Source: Lysobacterales bacterium (GTDB taxonomy: Bacteria > Pseudomonadota > Gammaproteobacteria > Xanthomonadales > SZUA-36). Taken from it: a DNA stretch of 45,452 nt. The DNA lies in the NCBI GenBank assembly GCA_021648125.1, contig JAKITK010000021.1:1-45452 (forward strand), written 5' to 3'. Position numbers and translations under genes: made by a program. Under the pieces are notes generated by a model. It searched no databases, was not told where the DNA came from, and saw only the letters and a list, made by a program, of their open reading frames with translations. This document shows, piece by piece, positions 8,401 to 17,937 of the stretch. The stretch's first letter is position 1. Each line of letters starts with the position of its first letter.

Positions 8401-10266
8401 TTATTGCGCAAGCTTAGTGGCAATATATTCATCAACATATTGAGTTAATACATCTAAAGGCAGCGGGCCGTTTTTTAGCACTACTTGATGAAAATCACGA
8501 ATATCAAATTTATCATTTAACGCCATTTTTGCTTTTTCCCGCAGCTCTAAAATTTTCATCATGCCTATTTTATAAGCCGTTGCTTGAGATGCCATTACGA
8601 TATGGCGCTCAACCATTTTTACTGCATCATTTTTGGCGTTTGGTGTGTTATTAACATAGTAATCGATGCCTTGCTCACGGCTCCATTTCATTGCATGAAT
8701 GCCTGTGTCTACCACCAAACGGCAGGCACGCCATAATTCCATCGCCAGGCGACCAAAATCTGAATAGGGATCACTATACATACCTATTTCTTTAGGTAGT
8801 TTTTCAGAATAAAGTCCCCAGCCTTCGGTGTAAGCGGTAAAACGGGAATACTTTCGAAACTTGGGAATTCCCTCCAGCTCCAGCGCAATTGCTAGTTGCA
8901 TATGGTGACCAGGGAGGCCTTCGTGATAGGCTAGCGCTTCCATTTGGTAAGTTGGCATATTACGCATTCGGTATAAATTAGCATAGTAAATACCTGGGCG
9001 GGTACCATCCATAGAGGGCGTTTGGTAAAATGCTTTGCCAGCCGATTTCTCTCTAAATGCTTCAACAGCTTTAACCGTTAGTTCAGCTTTTGGCTTCACA
9101 ATAAAAAGCTCATCTAAATGCGTTTTCATGGTATCAATATAAGCTGTGGCTTCGGTCAGGTACTTTCCTCTACCTTCTTCGGAATCAGTATAATAAAACT
9201 GATCATCATCACGCATAAAGCCGAAAAACTCGTTCAAATCACCATCAAAGCCAACTGACTGTTTAATCAATTCCATTTCTGCATGAATTCTGGCAACTTC
9301 AGCTAAACCTGTTTGATGGATCTCCTCGGCAGTCATTTCTGTGGTTGTAGTACGCGCAAGAGCGTTATTGTAAAAAGCCTGGCCATCAGGTAGTTTCCAC
9401 ACGCCATCTTGTGTATCTGCTTTTGTTGCAACAAGCTTCACCGCAGTAATCAGGTTTTCATAGCCCGGTTTAACACTTTCTTCCAAGGCAGTAACCGCTC
9501 GACTAATTAATTCTTCTTTTTCTGTCGCATCCAGATCTAACAGCTTAACTTTTCTACTAAAATCCGCCAGCAAAGGACTGTCCTCTCCAGCATCAAAGGG
9601 GGCTCCTGTGATAATATTTTCACTATCACTAATAACATAGGGATAAACAAATTTTGGCGCAATAATGCCTTTCTCAGCGCGGATATTTAAGTTCTCTATT
9701 AGCTGATCAAACAGTGCTGGAATTGCATTTAACCGAGAGATATAGTCTTCGGCATCATTACGCTCTTGAATTTTATGTTGATTAATGAGTAACGCTGGTG
9801 CCGCAGAATGGAGGCCACGCATTTGATTCAACGGGTAGTTATGAAAACGCCATTTAAAATCAGCAATTTTCTGTTGTAGGTTTTGTTTCATTAAGTCCAA
9901 GCTAACTTTTGTTTGCGGGTCGAGTTTGCTGGCATCAATCGAATTTACTGTAACCAGGTTATCCTTGGCAATTTGCAAACCTTCTTGCGCCCACTCTTCA
10001 GATAAATTGTCCCACTTGCCCTGATCATCTTTTATTCCAAGAAAGGACTGAAACATAGGACTGCGTTTAACGCCTTGCATAAATATCGTTTCAAACAATT
10101 CATTGGCTTTTTCTGTTTCAGAAATAGTCTCAGTAATGACTTCAGTCACTAGCTCGGCAGCCGGTTGCTCTTGAACAGTCTCGTTTACCGCTTCATTTTC
10201 TTCGCTGCAGCCACTTGTGATAACGAGAAAGCTAAGAATAAAAAGACTTTTGAATAACTTATGCAT
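8401..10266 (-). CDS. DUF885 family lipoprotein (putative metallopeptidase-like)
   Basis: The start at 10266 gives 621 residues with signal MHKLFKSLFILSFLVITSGC, whose Cys is the lipidation site, and AGGGGT a few nt upstream. The longer open frame to 10332 would bury this signal. The DUF885 signature is clear: MEALAYHEGLPGHHMQ (HExxxxGHH, resembling a zinc-peptidase site) and YTEGWGLYSEKL with a second Glu. An acidic linker (EENEAVNETVQEQPAAE) follows the Cys. It is probably a membrane-anchored periplasmic peptidase; the substrate is unknown. Confidence 0.88.
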   Translation of the reverse strand: MHKLFKSLFILSFLVITSGCSEENEAVNETVQEQPAAELVTEVITETISETEKANELFETIFMQGVKRSPMFQSFLGIKDDQGKWDNLSEEWAQEGLQIAKDNLVTVNSIDASKLDPQTKVSLDLMKQNLQQKIADFKWRFHNYPLNQMRGLHSAAPALLINQHKIQERNDAEDYISRLNAIPALFDQLIENLNIRAEKGIIAPKFVYPYVISDSENIITGAPFDAGEDSPLLADFSRKVKLLDLDATEKEELISRAVTALEESVKPGYENLITAVKLVATKADTQDGVWKLPDGQAFYNNALARTTTTEMTAEEIHQTGLAEVARIHAEMELIKQSVGFDGDLNEFFGFMRDDDQFYYTDSEEGRGKYLTEATAYIDTMKTHLDELFIVKPKAELTVKAVEAFREKSAGKAFYQTPSMDGTRPGIYYANLYRMRNMPTYQMEALAYHEGLPGHHMQLAIALELEGIPKFRKYSRFTAYTEGWGLYSEKLPKEIGMYSDPYSDFGRLAMELWRACRLVVDTGIHAMKWSREQGIDYYVNNTPNAKNDAVKMVERHIVMASQATAYKIGMMKILELREKAKMALNDKFDIRDFHQVVLKNGPLPLDVLTQYVDEYIATKLAQ

Positions 10267-10704
10267 AAGAACCCCTAGTATTTGATAGTTATAAGATGAA
10301 TGTTGGATAAATTTTGCCGTTGATGCTAACACGAATAGGGTCGCTCTGGTGTTCGAGACATTGAAGGAAATGGTATAAGTAGGTCTAGGTTGACCATTGC
10401 GGGTTAGCCGACAATACCGGAGGCCTCTCCAATTAGCTCACTTACTTTATAGGTTCTACATTTTATATTTTCTCTCTCGGCTTAGGTCGGCATTGGGACT
10501 TTGGTATCTCACTAAGGCCTTTATTTTCTCCAATTTTCTGCAACAGGCCCTTTTAGTAGGCACATTTCCAAGCTCAAATTTCATCGGGGGTTTGCACAAG
10601 CAGGTGATTGTTTTGGGGGGGGAAGCCCGCCCTATCTTATTGTTTTTATTTGATACTTACCCTTATTTGTTACTAAATGAGCGCTTGTATGTACAGTACA
10701 ACAA
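10267..10704. other. Intergenic, no supported gene
   Basis: A plus-strand frame (10397-10885) runs antisense into the DUF1566 gene, has no ribosome-binding site and no recognisable domain, so I do not call it. A run of eight G (10615-10622) is notable. Possible mobile-element debris is present but not identifiable. Confidence 0.5.
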
Positions 10705-11223
10705 TCAGTCTGCAGTGCGAACCAGGCGCACAAGAACATTAAAGCCACTATTGTCGGGGATATCTGTTCCGTGGCTGAAATTTATATTCCAGCCATTACT
10801 ATCATTAAAATTAATCGGTGAGGACGACCAAAATAGGTCACTCCGAGTATTTGGGAAGGCTATTTCATTGATGGCAGGTCGATAACAGTTAATTGCAGCA
10901 ATACTCCGTAACTCTTCAATATTTGGAAGGCGCCAATCGGCATGTCCAGCGAACCCGGTTGTTGAGTTAATGGCTGCAGGGATAGCCAAGGCATTCCCGA
11001 TACCATGCGTGCTGGCAACCCCAATCTCGCAGTTCCCTCCAGATAGGCCTTCGCTACACCTTTTCCACATCAGCCCGGTGCCCATATCTGTTACTACTTC
11101 AGACACACTATCTATTTGGTAGCGGTGATCTGGCCACTCATCAGTTATATAGTCTTCGCAAATTCTTGCTGCAAACAAATTTGGTGATATAAGTAGTGTT
11201 AATAAAAATAATTTTAATTTCAT
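10705..11223 (-). CDS. Exported DUF1566 (Lcl C-terminal) domain protein
   Basis: 172 residues with signal peptide MKLKLFLLTLLISPNLFAA. The DUF1566 core is visible: DMGTGLMWKRCSEG, GHADWRLPNIEELRSI, FPNTRSDLFWSSSP and a final LVRLVR. Four or more Cys suggest disulfides. The domain resembles C-type-lectin/formylglycine-enzyme-like surface modules and is common in surface proteins, without a firm function. It is a paralogue of the next gene, 149 nt away on the same strand. Confidence 0.85.
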   Translation of the reverse strand: MKLKLFLLTLLISPNLFAARICEDYITDEWPDHRYQIDSVSEVVTDMGTGLMWKRCSEGLSGGNCEIGVASTHGIGNALAIPAAINSTTGFAGHADWRLPNIEELRSIAAINCYRPAINEIAFPNTRSDLFWSSSPINFNDSNGWNINFSHGTDIPDNSGFNVLVRLVRTAD

Positions 11224-11372
11224 GGTTATTCCCGATTCGACCTACAGGCAGCCTTAAACCTATAGTATTGTTTGTTATCACTTTTTACAAAAATACTGAA
11301 AATTGCATAGAAACTTTGCAGTATAAATAAATAGACTTAACTCAGCAGACAAGCAATTATCCCTGTTACAGC

Positions 11373-12152
11373 TCATTGATCAGAGCGTACTAACCTGACA
11401 AGTCGCGAGGAATTACGCATGTTAATAGTATCATCGCCGAGAAAAAAGCTTACCGAGCGTGCAAAGTCTTCAAATTCAGCCATCGGTGAGGACGACCAAT
11501 AAATGCCAGAGGATGTATTTGGAAAGTAGTTTATATCTATAGCTGGAGTTGTTGTACCTTTATTGACAATTGAGCTTAACTCTATAATTGTTGGTAAGCG
11601 CCAATCAGCAAACCCACAGAAGTTATTATCATTGGAATTGGTGACCAGCTCATTCCAGGATGGGTCAAAGTAGGTACCATTGCGTGCAGGGTGGTCACGA
11701 CCTATTGCAGTTATACCCCCCCATTGGTAGGTGTTAATTCTATTGTGAATTCCAGCTGCGTTGGTCTTGACCTCCCAGACGAGGCCAGTAACATTATCTT
11801 GTACACAAGACCAGTTGGTAGCTGTTGAACCCAGTTGGTTACCGTTAATGTCTAATTTGGTAAAACTAAATCCGGCATGGCCATCAGCATTGCTGTTTGT
11901 TGCCGCGTTGGCATCTCGCCCTTGATGACAGTCCTGGTCAGCGGCTATATCACTTATGCAGGTTGAACTGTTGCCTGTCAAAATATTTCCGGCCCAAATT
12001 ATGCCGGTATCGTTAAGATTAAATCTAACTATCGGTATTGGAATTTCCTCAAAACCATTAACAAATATTTCATTATTAGCAGCCGCAAGGTTATGAAAAG
12101 GTAAAATCAGTATGATGACCGAAATTTTATATTTTATAATTCGCAATTCCAT
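11373..12152 (-). CDS. Exported DUF1566 domain protein with N-terminal FVNGFE motif
   Basis: 259 residues with a signal-like N terminus (ISVIILILPFHNLAAA). Next comes IFVNGFEEIP, the short F-x-x-x-FE motif seen in many secreted gammaproteobacterial proteins. The DUF1566 core follows: NVTGLVWEVKT, GFADWRLPTIIELSSI, FPNTSSGIYWSSSP, SRLVRLVRS. It is longer than its neighbour by an insert before the core. Probably cell-surface or extracellular; role unknown. Confidence 0.82.
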   Translation of the reverse strand: MELRIIKYKISVIILILPFHNLAAANNEIFVNGFEEIPIPIVRFNLNDTGIIWAGNILTGNSSTCISDIAADQDCHQGRDANAATNSNADGHAGFSFTKLDINGNQLGSTATNWSCVQDNVTGLVWEVKTNAAGIHNRINTYQWGGITAIGRDHPARNGTYFDPSWNELVTNSNDNNFCGFADWRLPTIIELSSIVNKGTTTPAIDINYFPNTSSGIYWSSSPMAEFEDFARSVSFFLGDDTINMRNSSRLVRLVRSDQ

Positions 12153-12632
12153 TTTTTCTTTTAATCCTGACTATATAGTATGGATCGACCTGAGCAACTA
12201 AAAATTGACGGTAGACGATGGGAGCATCAATGCGTAGGGAGTTATCTTGAGTAAAAATGTAACAAACCACAGACTAACACTTAATAGGTATATTTCCAAT
12301 AAGCAATCTTGCCTATCTTAGGTGTATATAATATGTTCGATTTTATAGCAAGTCAAATACATTCAGCGTCACTGTAGTAACACATAATACATTTGGTTTC
12401 AGCAAACAATGTAACGGACAGAATGGCTACAGGAGAGCTTACTATTGCGATTCAAAAAAGCCTGCAGTATCTATCCCCAAGCAACAGGTGGCCCAAGTAT
12501 CGGCTGTAATGTTATCTAGAGCCCATCTAAACAACTGCATGCCTTGATTGTATCTACCTGAAAACATTCATCTTCTCAAAAAAGAGTAAATAAAGCTTGC
12601 TTTTCGGTATATTTGTAAATATTATTGCAAAT
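12153..12632. other. Intergenic, probable promoter region
   Basis: Divergent promoters for the DUF1566 gene and the DUF6502 gene must lie here. A consensus -10, TATAAT, is at 12327-12332 on the plus strand but without a well-placed -35. A 29-codon frame beginning at 12424 (MATGELTIAIQKS) was seen but cannot be supported as a gene. Confidence 0.4.
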
Positions 12633-13484
12633 ATGAAAACGACTCCATCAAACTCAAGTACAACTAAAGCTGCAATCGCGAATGCCGTGGTGAAAATATT
12701 TCGCCCCATGGTACGCATCCTGTTACGCAATGGCATTGCGTATAAAACCGCTGCTGAGTGGTTACGCTGGACTTATGCAGAAGTCGCTCGTGAAGAGTTC
12801 AAGCTTCCAGGACGAATAGAGAGCAAATCCAGAATTGCCATATTAACGGGACTCTCTCGAGTTGAAGTTGATCGACTTCTGAAATCCCCGCATCCGCATG
12901 AGACTACTTCGGTTGATCAGTATCACCGTGCCTCACGAGTTCTAGATGGTTGGGTCCATGACTCTGAATACAGCGACAGCAATGGTGAACCATTAAATCT
13001 TCCATTCGATGGCCCTGCCCCATCGTTTAGTAGCCTAGTTGAGAGCTATTCAGGTGGCGTGCCACCACGGTCAATCAAGGATGAGTTAGAGCATGTGAAG
13101 AGCATAGAAGTATCTGCAAGCGGTAGTATAAGTCTCAAGAGCGCATATTTTGTGACCAATAACGATGAAAGCACGCTCTACCAGTTTGGAATTTTAGGTT
13201 CTGCTACTAAATCGTTGATGGAAACCATAGACCACAATATATATCAAAGTAGTGGCCCTGATGAAACCCGCTTACAACTCATTGCGAGTAACGACAACAT
13301 ACCAGTCGAAATTCTTGATGATATCAAGAAGAAACTCCAGGGATATGGTCGAAAATGCGTTGTCGATGCTGATGACTATATGTTTGAGAAAACCAGTAAG
13401 AAGCCTGTGCAAGGCGCTGTAAGGCGTGCAGGTATAAGTGTGTATTATTTTGAAGACGATGATGTATCCGTAGAAGAAAGTTAA
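12633..13484 (+). CDS. DUF6502 family protein
   Basis: 283 residues from ATG 12633; a TTG at 12597 would add 12 unlikely residues. The N-terminal segment VVKIFRPMVRILLRNGIAYKTAAEWLRWTYAEVA is the DUF6502 hallmark, followed by a helix-turn-helix-like SRIAILTGLSRVEVDRLLKS. This suggests a DNA-binding or regulatory role, which is not established for the family. The C-terminal part is acidic (YFEDDDVSVEES). The next gene, for an exported protein, starts 48 nt downstream and may be co-transcribed. Confidence 0.75.
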   Translation: MKTTPSNSSTTKAAIANAVVKIFRPMVRILLRNGIAYKTAAEWLRWTYAEVAREEFKLPGRIESKSRIAILTGLSRVEVDRLLKSPHPHETTSVDQYHRASRVLDGWVHDSEYSDSNGEPLNLPFDGPAPSFSSLVESYSGGVPPRSIKDELEHVKSIEVSASGSISLKSAYFVTNNDESTLYQFGILGSATKSLMETIDHNIYQSSGPDETRLQLIASNDNIPVEILDDIKKKLQGYGRKCVVDADDYMFEKTSKKPVQGAVRRAGISVYYFEDDDVSVEES

Positions 13485-13531
13485 ACGAAAAAGGGTAGTT
13501 TTAACTAACCCGTAATTTAAGGAGTACCAAT

Positions 13532-14806
13532 ATGAAGACCCCATACAGAAAGAATTTTATTATGAAAAAAACAGCCTTAGTGATGTCATTATTACTGTTG
13601 CTGTTCATGTTTGTATCCATGCCAGTTCAAGCAATCACTATCACCAAAAGTTTCACCGGATTTTGGTCACAGCCTGATCATGAAAGCCAGGGTTTTGACT
13701 TCCAGGTTATCAACCAAAACGGTGGAGTCACTCAGGCGATTGTATATTGGTATACATTCGACACCGCTGGCAACCCAATGTGGTTAGCAGGAATTGGTGA
13801 TGTGGTAGATGATAAAGTTCTCTTGGACATGTTCACTGTAACCGGTGTTACTAACCTTCAGGAAAATGACCCACAAACCCGCAATGAAGTTATTTTAGCC
13901 ACCGCGGAATTTACCTTCGATGATTGCCAGAGCGGTACCGTCGATATATCTCCGGTACCTACTACTGGCACAGCGAACACACCTGCTACCGCGAACACAC
14001 CGAACTCAATTAGTGGCACAGGTGGTTTTGTTCGAATTCAGCGGCTGACATCGGTCCAAGGCGACAATTGTAGTGGTGGGATTTCAGATAACACCACCCC
14101 AGGCGAAAGTAGTTATGAAATAGAACAGTTCATGACCAACACCAATGTTTATACTGGTGGGAACGCTCGTGCAAAATTCAAGCAGAGCACTTCAAGTTCT
14201 AAATTTGAAGTTGAAGTTGAAGGTATACCAGTAGGCATGTATGACCTCAGTGTTGATGGTGAAATTCGTGGACAGATCGAGGTAATGATTACTGGGAACA
14301 GCACTGAAGGTGAGATTGAATTTGAATCTCCAGCCGGTGAAGGCGAGTTATTACTAGATTTTGATCCACGCGGAAAAGCAATTGAAGTATTGGAAGACAG
14401 CACGGTGTTATTTGGTATGGTGTTTGCGCCTGTAGACCCTGCGATTAATGACCCAGTAGCAAATGGTGCCCCACCTTTTGCCGATGGCTTGGAGACCGAG
14501 TCAAATTTAAATAATGCGGGTTTAATCGCATCTGCCAGAGGTAGTGCTAAGTTGGAGCAAGGTTTGACCAAGGTTGAGTTTGAAGTCGAAATTGAAGATT
14601 TACCCATAGGCAACTACGGTCTTTTCGTGGGTGGCGAGTTAGTAGGTAGCATCCCTGTTACTAACGGACAAGGTGGTGCTGAAGGAAAGTTACAGTTTAG
14701 CTTTCCAGCAAATGCCGGTGTCTCAGCGCTTGATTTTGATCCTCGCGGCAAGCTTATCGAAATTCGTCAAGGTGATGCTGGTGTAATTTTGGATGTAAAT
14801 TTCTGA
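13532..14806 (+). CDS. Exported protein with two internal beta-rich repeats
   Basis: 424 residues with signal peptide ending MPVQA. GGAG is 7 nt upstream of ATG 13532; an inner ATG at 13562 also fits a shorter signal. Residues about 35-180 form an N-terminal module (GFWSQPDHESQGFDFQV, IVYWYTFDTAGNPMWLAG) found in secreted proteins of related bacteria. Two copies of a ~90-residue repeat follow. Each holds a KFEVEVEGIPVGMYDL / VEFEVEIEDLPIGNYGL segment and closes with LDFDPRGK. Short PTTGTANTPATANTPN repeats link the parts. The function is unknown; a structural surface role is plausible. Confidence 0.75.
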   Translation: MKTPYRKNFIMKKTALVMSLLLLLFMFVSMPVQAITITKSFTGFWSQPDHESQGFDFQVINQNGGVTQAIVYWYTFDTAGNPMWLAGIGDVVDDKVLLDMFTVTGVTNLQENDPQTRNEVILATAEFTFDDCQSGTVDISPVPTTGTANTPATANTPNSISGTGGFVRIQRLTSVQGDNCSGGISDNTTPGESSYEIEQFMTNTNVYTGGNARAKFKQSTSSSKFEVEVEGIPVGMYDLSVDGEIRGQIEVMITGNSTEGEIEFESPAGEGELLLDFDPRGKAIEVLEDSTVLFGMVFAPVDPAINDPVANGAPPFADGLETESNLNNAGLIASARGSAKLEQGLTKVEFEVEIEDLPIGNYGLFVGGELVGSIPVTNGQGGAEGKLQFSFPANAGVSALDFDPRGKLIEIRQGDAGVILDVNF

Positions 14807-14882
14807 ACCGATATATAATGGAATAATAACTCCCCCAGTCTGATTAAAACAGTACAAGGATGTACTGCCAGACAACTCTCTT

Positions 14883-14915
14883 ACCAGCGTAGCTCCCACT
14901 GCGCTGGTTTTTTTT
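14883..14915 (+). terminator. Intrinsic terminator
   Basis: ACCAGCG (14883-14889) pairs with CGCTGGT (14902-14908), followed directly by a run of T to 14915. It ends the transcript of the exported repeat protein. Confidence 0.9.
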
Positions 14916-15064
14916 GCCTAAAAAGTATGCCGGGGCTGCCCTGTGATAGGTCTTAGCGGCCACCCTACCCTTACAAATAAGTTAGTATTAGAGCATCTGG
15001 AGGCTGAGCTCAAAAAACTCAGGGTAGCTCACACGAAATATTCAATTCATGGAGATAGTGGTTT

Positions 15065-16684
15065 ATGCAGTACCTATGGAAATTTATTTTACTTAGTTTG
15101 TTGCTATCGGAATTTGCACGGGCAAATGCCCTACCTGAAAAACAGGAGCAATGGATAGAAGATCGCCTGAGTTCTGGTGAACTTATAGGGATGGTAATAG
15201 CCGGCATAAAAGGCGACACTGTAGAGCTGTACACCTACGGTAAAATGTCTGTAAAAGACCCGCGTCCACCTGGGGCTGATAGTCAGTTCGAAATTGGTTC
15301 AATAACTAAAGTATTTACTAATCTTTTACTAGCTGAAATGGTGGCCAAGGGCACGCTTTTCTACGATGCTAAGTTAGCCGAATTATTACCCGGTATTGAA
15401 TTTACAAACCCCGCTGTGGGCCAAATTACTCTGCAAGAATTAGGTACTCACACATCAGGTTTACCACGCTTGCCAGCAAACTTAAAGATGAGTAATCCTG
15501 CAGACCCTTATCAGGACTATAGCGCGAAAGATTTACTTGATGCGATCAAAACTACACGCCCAGATCAAGAACTTCAGAAAGTAATATCTTATTCAAATTT
15601 TGGCGTTGGGCTGCTTGGCTACTTGTTGGGACAGGCAGATAACAGTACTTATTTCGAGGCTCTAGAAAAACATATTCTAAAGCCTTTAGGCATGACTACT
15701 ATAACAACCGCCGACACAAAATTATTGTTGCCTGGTCATAGTGCTGGAGAAATTGTAGCCAACTGGCATTCTGATTCTTTAGCTGGAGCTGGTGCACTGC
15801 GTAGTAATGCCAGCCAATTAGCACGATTGTTTGTACCCTGGTTATCCCAGAACCCAAATAAGTTAGTACACAATACTAGTGCTGATTTAGAAATTGTTAC
15901 CACCAGTGACAACCAGCCATCAGTAAGTCGAGCGTGGATGGTACTTGGCAACAACGAGAATAAAATTTATTGGCACAATGGGGGCACAGGTGGATTTAGT
16001 AGTTTCGCAGGCTTTAATCCATCCGCCAATGAAGGCTGGATTGTGTTATCTAACAGCAGCTACAATATTACCGACTTCGGCATCAGCTTGTTTACCGATC
16101 CACCAACACAGGCCTCTGCATCGCCAACCACAGTGAATCAGGATTTCAGCGACTACTTTGGATTTTTTGCAATTAGTCCAGATTTCGTACTGAGTGTGTT
16201 TGCGCGGCAAGACAAGCTGTATGTACAAGCAACAGGGCAAGCGCCATTACAGATAGCAGTCAGTGGAGAAGATGAATTCACCCTGTTGTCAGTGGATGCT
16301 CAATTAGTCTTCAAGCGCAATGCTGCTGGCACTGTTATTCAAGCTGTTTTGCATCAGAACGGACAGATAATGCCAGCACCTAGAGTAGCCGAAGATACCA
16401 GTATTCAACGCCTTACAGAAATCAAAGTCGATGAAGTGATACTGAATACTTATACCGGTAGCTTTGAACTTGCACCTGGCGCAGTTTTCCAAGTGAAGCT
16501 TGAAAAGGGGCAATTAATGGTAAAGCTTAGTGGTCAAACATGGCTGCCTGTCTTTGCTTATGACAAAGACAAATTCTTTTATAAGGCAGTGGATGCACAA
16601 CTAACTTTCAACAGAGAAGAAAGTAAAGTAGTAAGCTTAACATTACATCAAAACGGAGCAAATCAAACTGCGCCGAAGCATTGA
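15065..16684 (+). CDS. Secreted serine hydrolase, beta-lactamase/class C family, with two C-terminal DUF3471-like domains
   Basis: 539 residues with signal peptide MQYLWKFILLSLLLSEFARA. Catalytic motifs are SITK (Ser79-Lys82), the YSN triad in ISYSNFGVGLLGYLLG, and HNGGTGGFSS replacing the KTG box. The rest is two tandem ~95-residue lipocalin-like modules with shared motifs, YFGFFAIS/YTGSFELA, VDAQLVF/VDAQLTF and LHQNG, which correspond to DUF3471. Such proteins are usually esterases or D-aminopeptidases rather than antibiotic-resistance enzymes. The start is the Met preceding the signal peptide; no strong ribosome-binding site is seen. Confidence 0.85.
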   Translation: MQYLWKFILLSLLLSEFARANALPEKQEQWIEDRLSSGELIGMVIAGIKGDTVELYTYGKMSVKDPRPPGADSQFEIGSITKVFTNLLLAEMVAKGTLFYDAKLAELLPGIEFTNPAVGQITLQELGTHTSGLPRLPANLKMSNPADPYQDYSAKDLLDAIKTTRPDQELQKVISYSNFGVGLLGYLLGQADNSTYFEALEKHILKPLGMTTITTADTKLLLPGHSAGEIVANWHSDSLAGAGALRSNASQLARLFVPWLSQNPNKLVHNTSADLEIVTTSDNQPSVSRAWMVLGNNENKIYWHNGGTGGFSSFAGFNPSANEGWIVLSNSSYNITDFGISLFTDPPTQASASPTTVNQDFSDYFGFFAISPDFVLSVFARQDKLYVQATGQAPLQIAVSGEDEFTLLSVDAQLVFKRNAAGTVIQAVLHQNGQIMPAPRVAEDTSIQRLTEIKVDEVILNTYTGSFELAPGAVFQVKLEKGQLMVKLSGQTWLPVFAYDKDKFFYKAVDAQLTFNREESKVVSLTLHQNGANQTAPKH

Positions 16685-16872
16685 TTCACCAAGACTGGTT
16701 CTAGTTACTTATGCACGCTTACCAAAGAGAATTCTGCCGCCTACATATTCCGGTTAATTTGATGCCGGTACAAGGTATATAAGAACCGCCCTGCACTGGG
16801 TCTTTAGTGTCCTAGAGTATTACTTGACCAACAAACCTTGCGCCTTAAGTTTTTAATGATATTCTAGGCAAT

Positions 16873-17478
16873 ATGAAGCACCCAGCCATTTTTGAAAGCA
16901 TATTTGGTGACGCTTGGAATGAATTACCTGCCGTCATCCGTAAACATTATGCCAACCGTCCATATTCAAATGACACAGTGATTGTAGTTGGCAATCTTGA
17001 TGTAATGTGTGCAGGAATATTTAAACTGCTATCCCCACTTATGAAGCTTATGGGGCAAATACCTGTTAACAATGAAAAAAATGTTCCTGTTAGGGTTCAT
17101 TTTCAAAGTGACAAAAATACCGAGGCATATCATTTTAATCGAGTTTTTAATTTCAAAAATGCCAAACCCTATACTTTCCAGTCCCGCATGGTCCACATTA
17201 AAGACAATGAAGTTGTCGAAATTATGCGTTTCGGCTTCAGTTGGAAAATGCGCTATCTTTGGGATGGACAAAAGGTAGTACTCAAGCATCGTGGTTACGC
17301 CTTGCATCTTTTCGGTTATTTTATCCCTTTACCTTTAACCTTCATAATAGGCAAAGGATATGGCGAAGAAACTGCTATTGATGACAACAGTTTTGACATG
17401 CTCACTCAGATAACTCACCCTTGGTGGGGAAAAACACATGAATACAAGGGCCGTTTTCATGTGGAGAAGGAGCTTTGA
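16873..17478 (+). CDS. DUF4166 domain protein
   Basis: 201 residues. The DUF4166 landmarks are visible: an N-terminal GDAWNELPAVIRKHY, GIFKLLSPLMKLMGQIP, VRVHF, FNRVFNF and GFSWKMRYLWDGQKVVLKHRGY. DUF4166 domains are often fused to or adjacent to saccharopine-dehydrogenase-like NAD(P)-binding proteins. Here the stop overlaps the TTG start of such a gene (TTGA), which is broken. The function is unknown; the partner's loss may leave it non-functional. Confidence 0.82.
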   Translation: MKHPAIFESIFGDAWNELPAVIRKHYANRPYSNDTVIVVGNLDVMCAGIFKLLSPLMKLMGQIPVNNEKNVPVRVHFQSDKNTEAYHFNRVFNFKNAKPYTFQSRMVHIKDNEVVEIMRFGFSWKMRYLWDGQKVVLKHRGYALHLFGYFIPLPLTFIIGKGYGEETAIDDNSFDMLTQITHPWWGKTHEYKGRFHVEKEL

Positions 17479-17627
17479 GTAAACGGGTTTTAATTATTGG
17501 CGGATATGGAAACTTTGGCAGCGTTATCACCACTATGCTTGCACTGGAAGGCAACATTCAAGTTATTATCGCCGGAAGATCATTACAAAAAGCTGAACAA
17601 CTTGCCGCAGAACTAAAAGCCAGAGGA
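17475..17627 (+). pseudogene. Saccharopine-dehydrogenase-like protein, N-terminal fragment
   Basis: Starts with TTG overlapping the DUF4166 stop, with GGAG upstream. The Rossmann start VLIIGGYGNFGSVI and IIAGRSLQKAEQLAAELKA are intact, but after about 50 residues the frame enters IS3-transposase sequence, so roughly 300 residues are lost. The open frame to 17819 is therefore chimeric. An intact relative sits at 19160-20248 with the same GGYG and IAGRS motifs. Confidence 0.75.
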
Positions 17628-17766
17628 GGTCGATATCTGAAAAAAAGCCGCAGCGTACTTTGTCAGAGAACTCATGTGAAGTACGCATTTGTCCAACAGC
17701 CGCATCGCCATTATCCGATCACACGGCTGTGTGAAGTGTTGGCAATATTTACCAGCGGCTACCAAA
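17622..17766 (+). mobile_element. IS3-family insertion sequence remnant (orfA end / orfB start)
   Basis: One frame reads EEVDI-stop-KKAAAYFVRELM-stop, the C terminus of an IS3 OrfA with an in-frame TGA. It contains an A7G slippery stretch suited to programmed frameshifting. The overlapping ATGTGA leads into VKYAFVQQPHRHYPITRLCEVLAIFTSGYQ, the classic start of IS3 OrfB. The rest of the transposase is missing. It interrupts the saccharopine-dehydrogenase-like gene. Confidence 0.8.
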
Positions 17767-17830
17767 GATACGCCTACCCTACCCTGCATTGCTCTTTCCT
17801 ATGGTTTATACTTACCTGACCGACAGTTTC

Positions 17831-17868
17831 CCATCCTGATAGTCTAAATAATTACTTATCTAGGATGG
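17831..17868. repeat. Stem-loop
   Basis: CCATCCT (17831-17837) pairs with AGGATGG (17862-17868), with further partial pairing inside. It lies between the IS remnant and the next lipoprotein gene; possibly a weak terminator. Confidence 0.4.
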
Positions 17869-17937
17869 CCTCTTAAATAAAAGACTTGGCAAGTCTATTA
17901 CATCCAGTAACCCCATAATAATCCAGAGATAAATAAA

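Noticed and set aside
10397-10885. 162-residue plus-strand open frame
   Set aside because: It has no ribosome-binding site or recognisable domain, and its second half is antisense to the well-supported DUF1566 gene.
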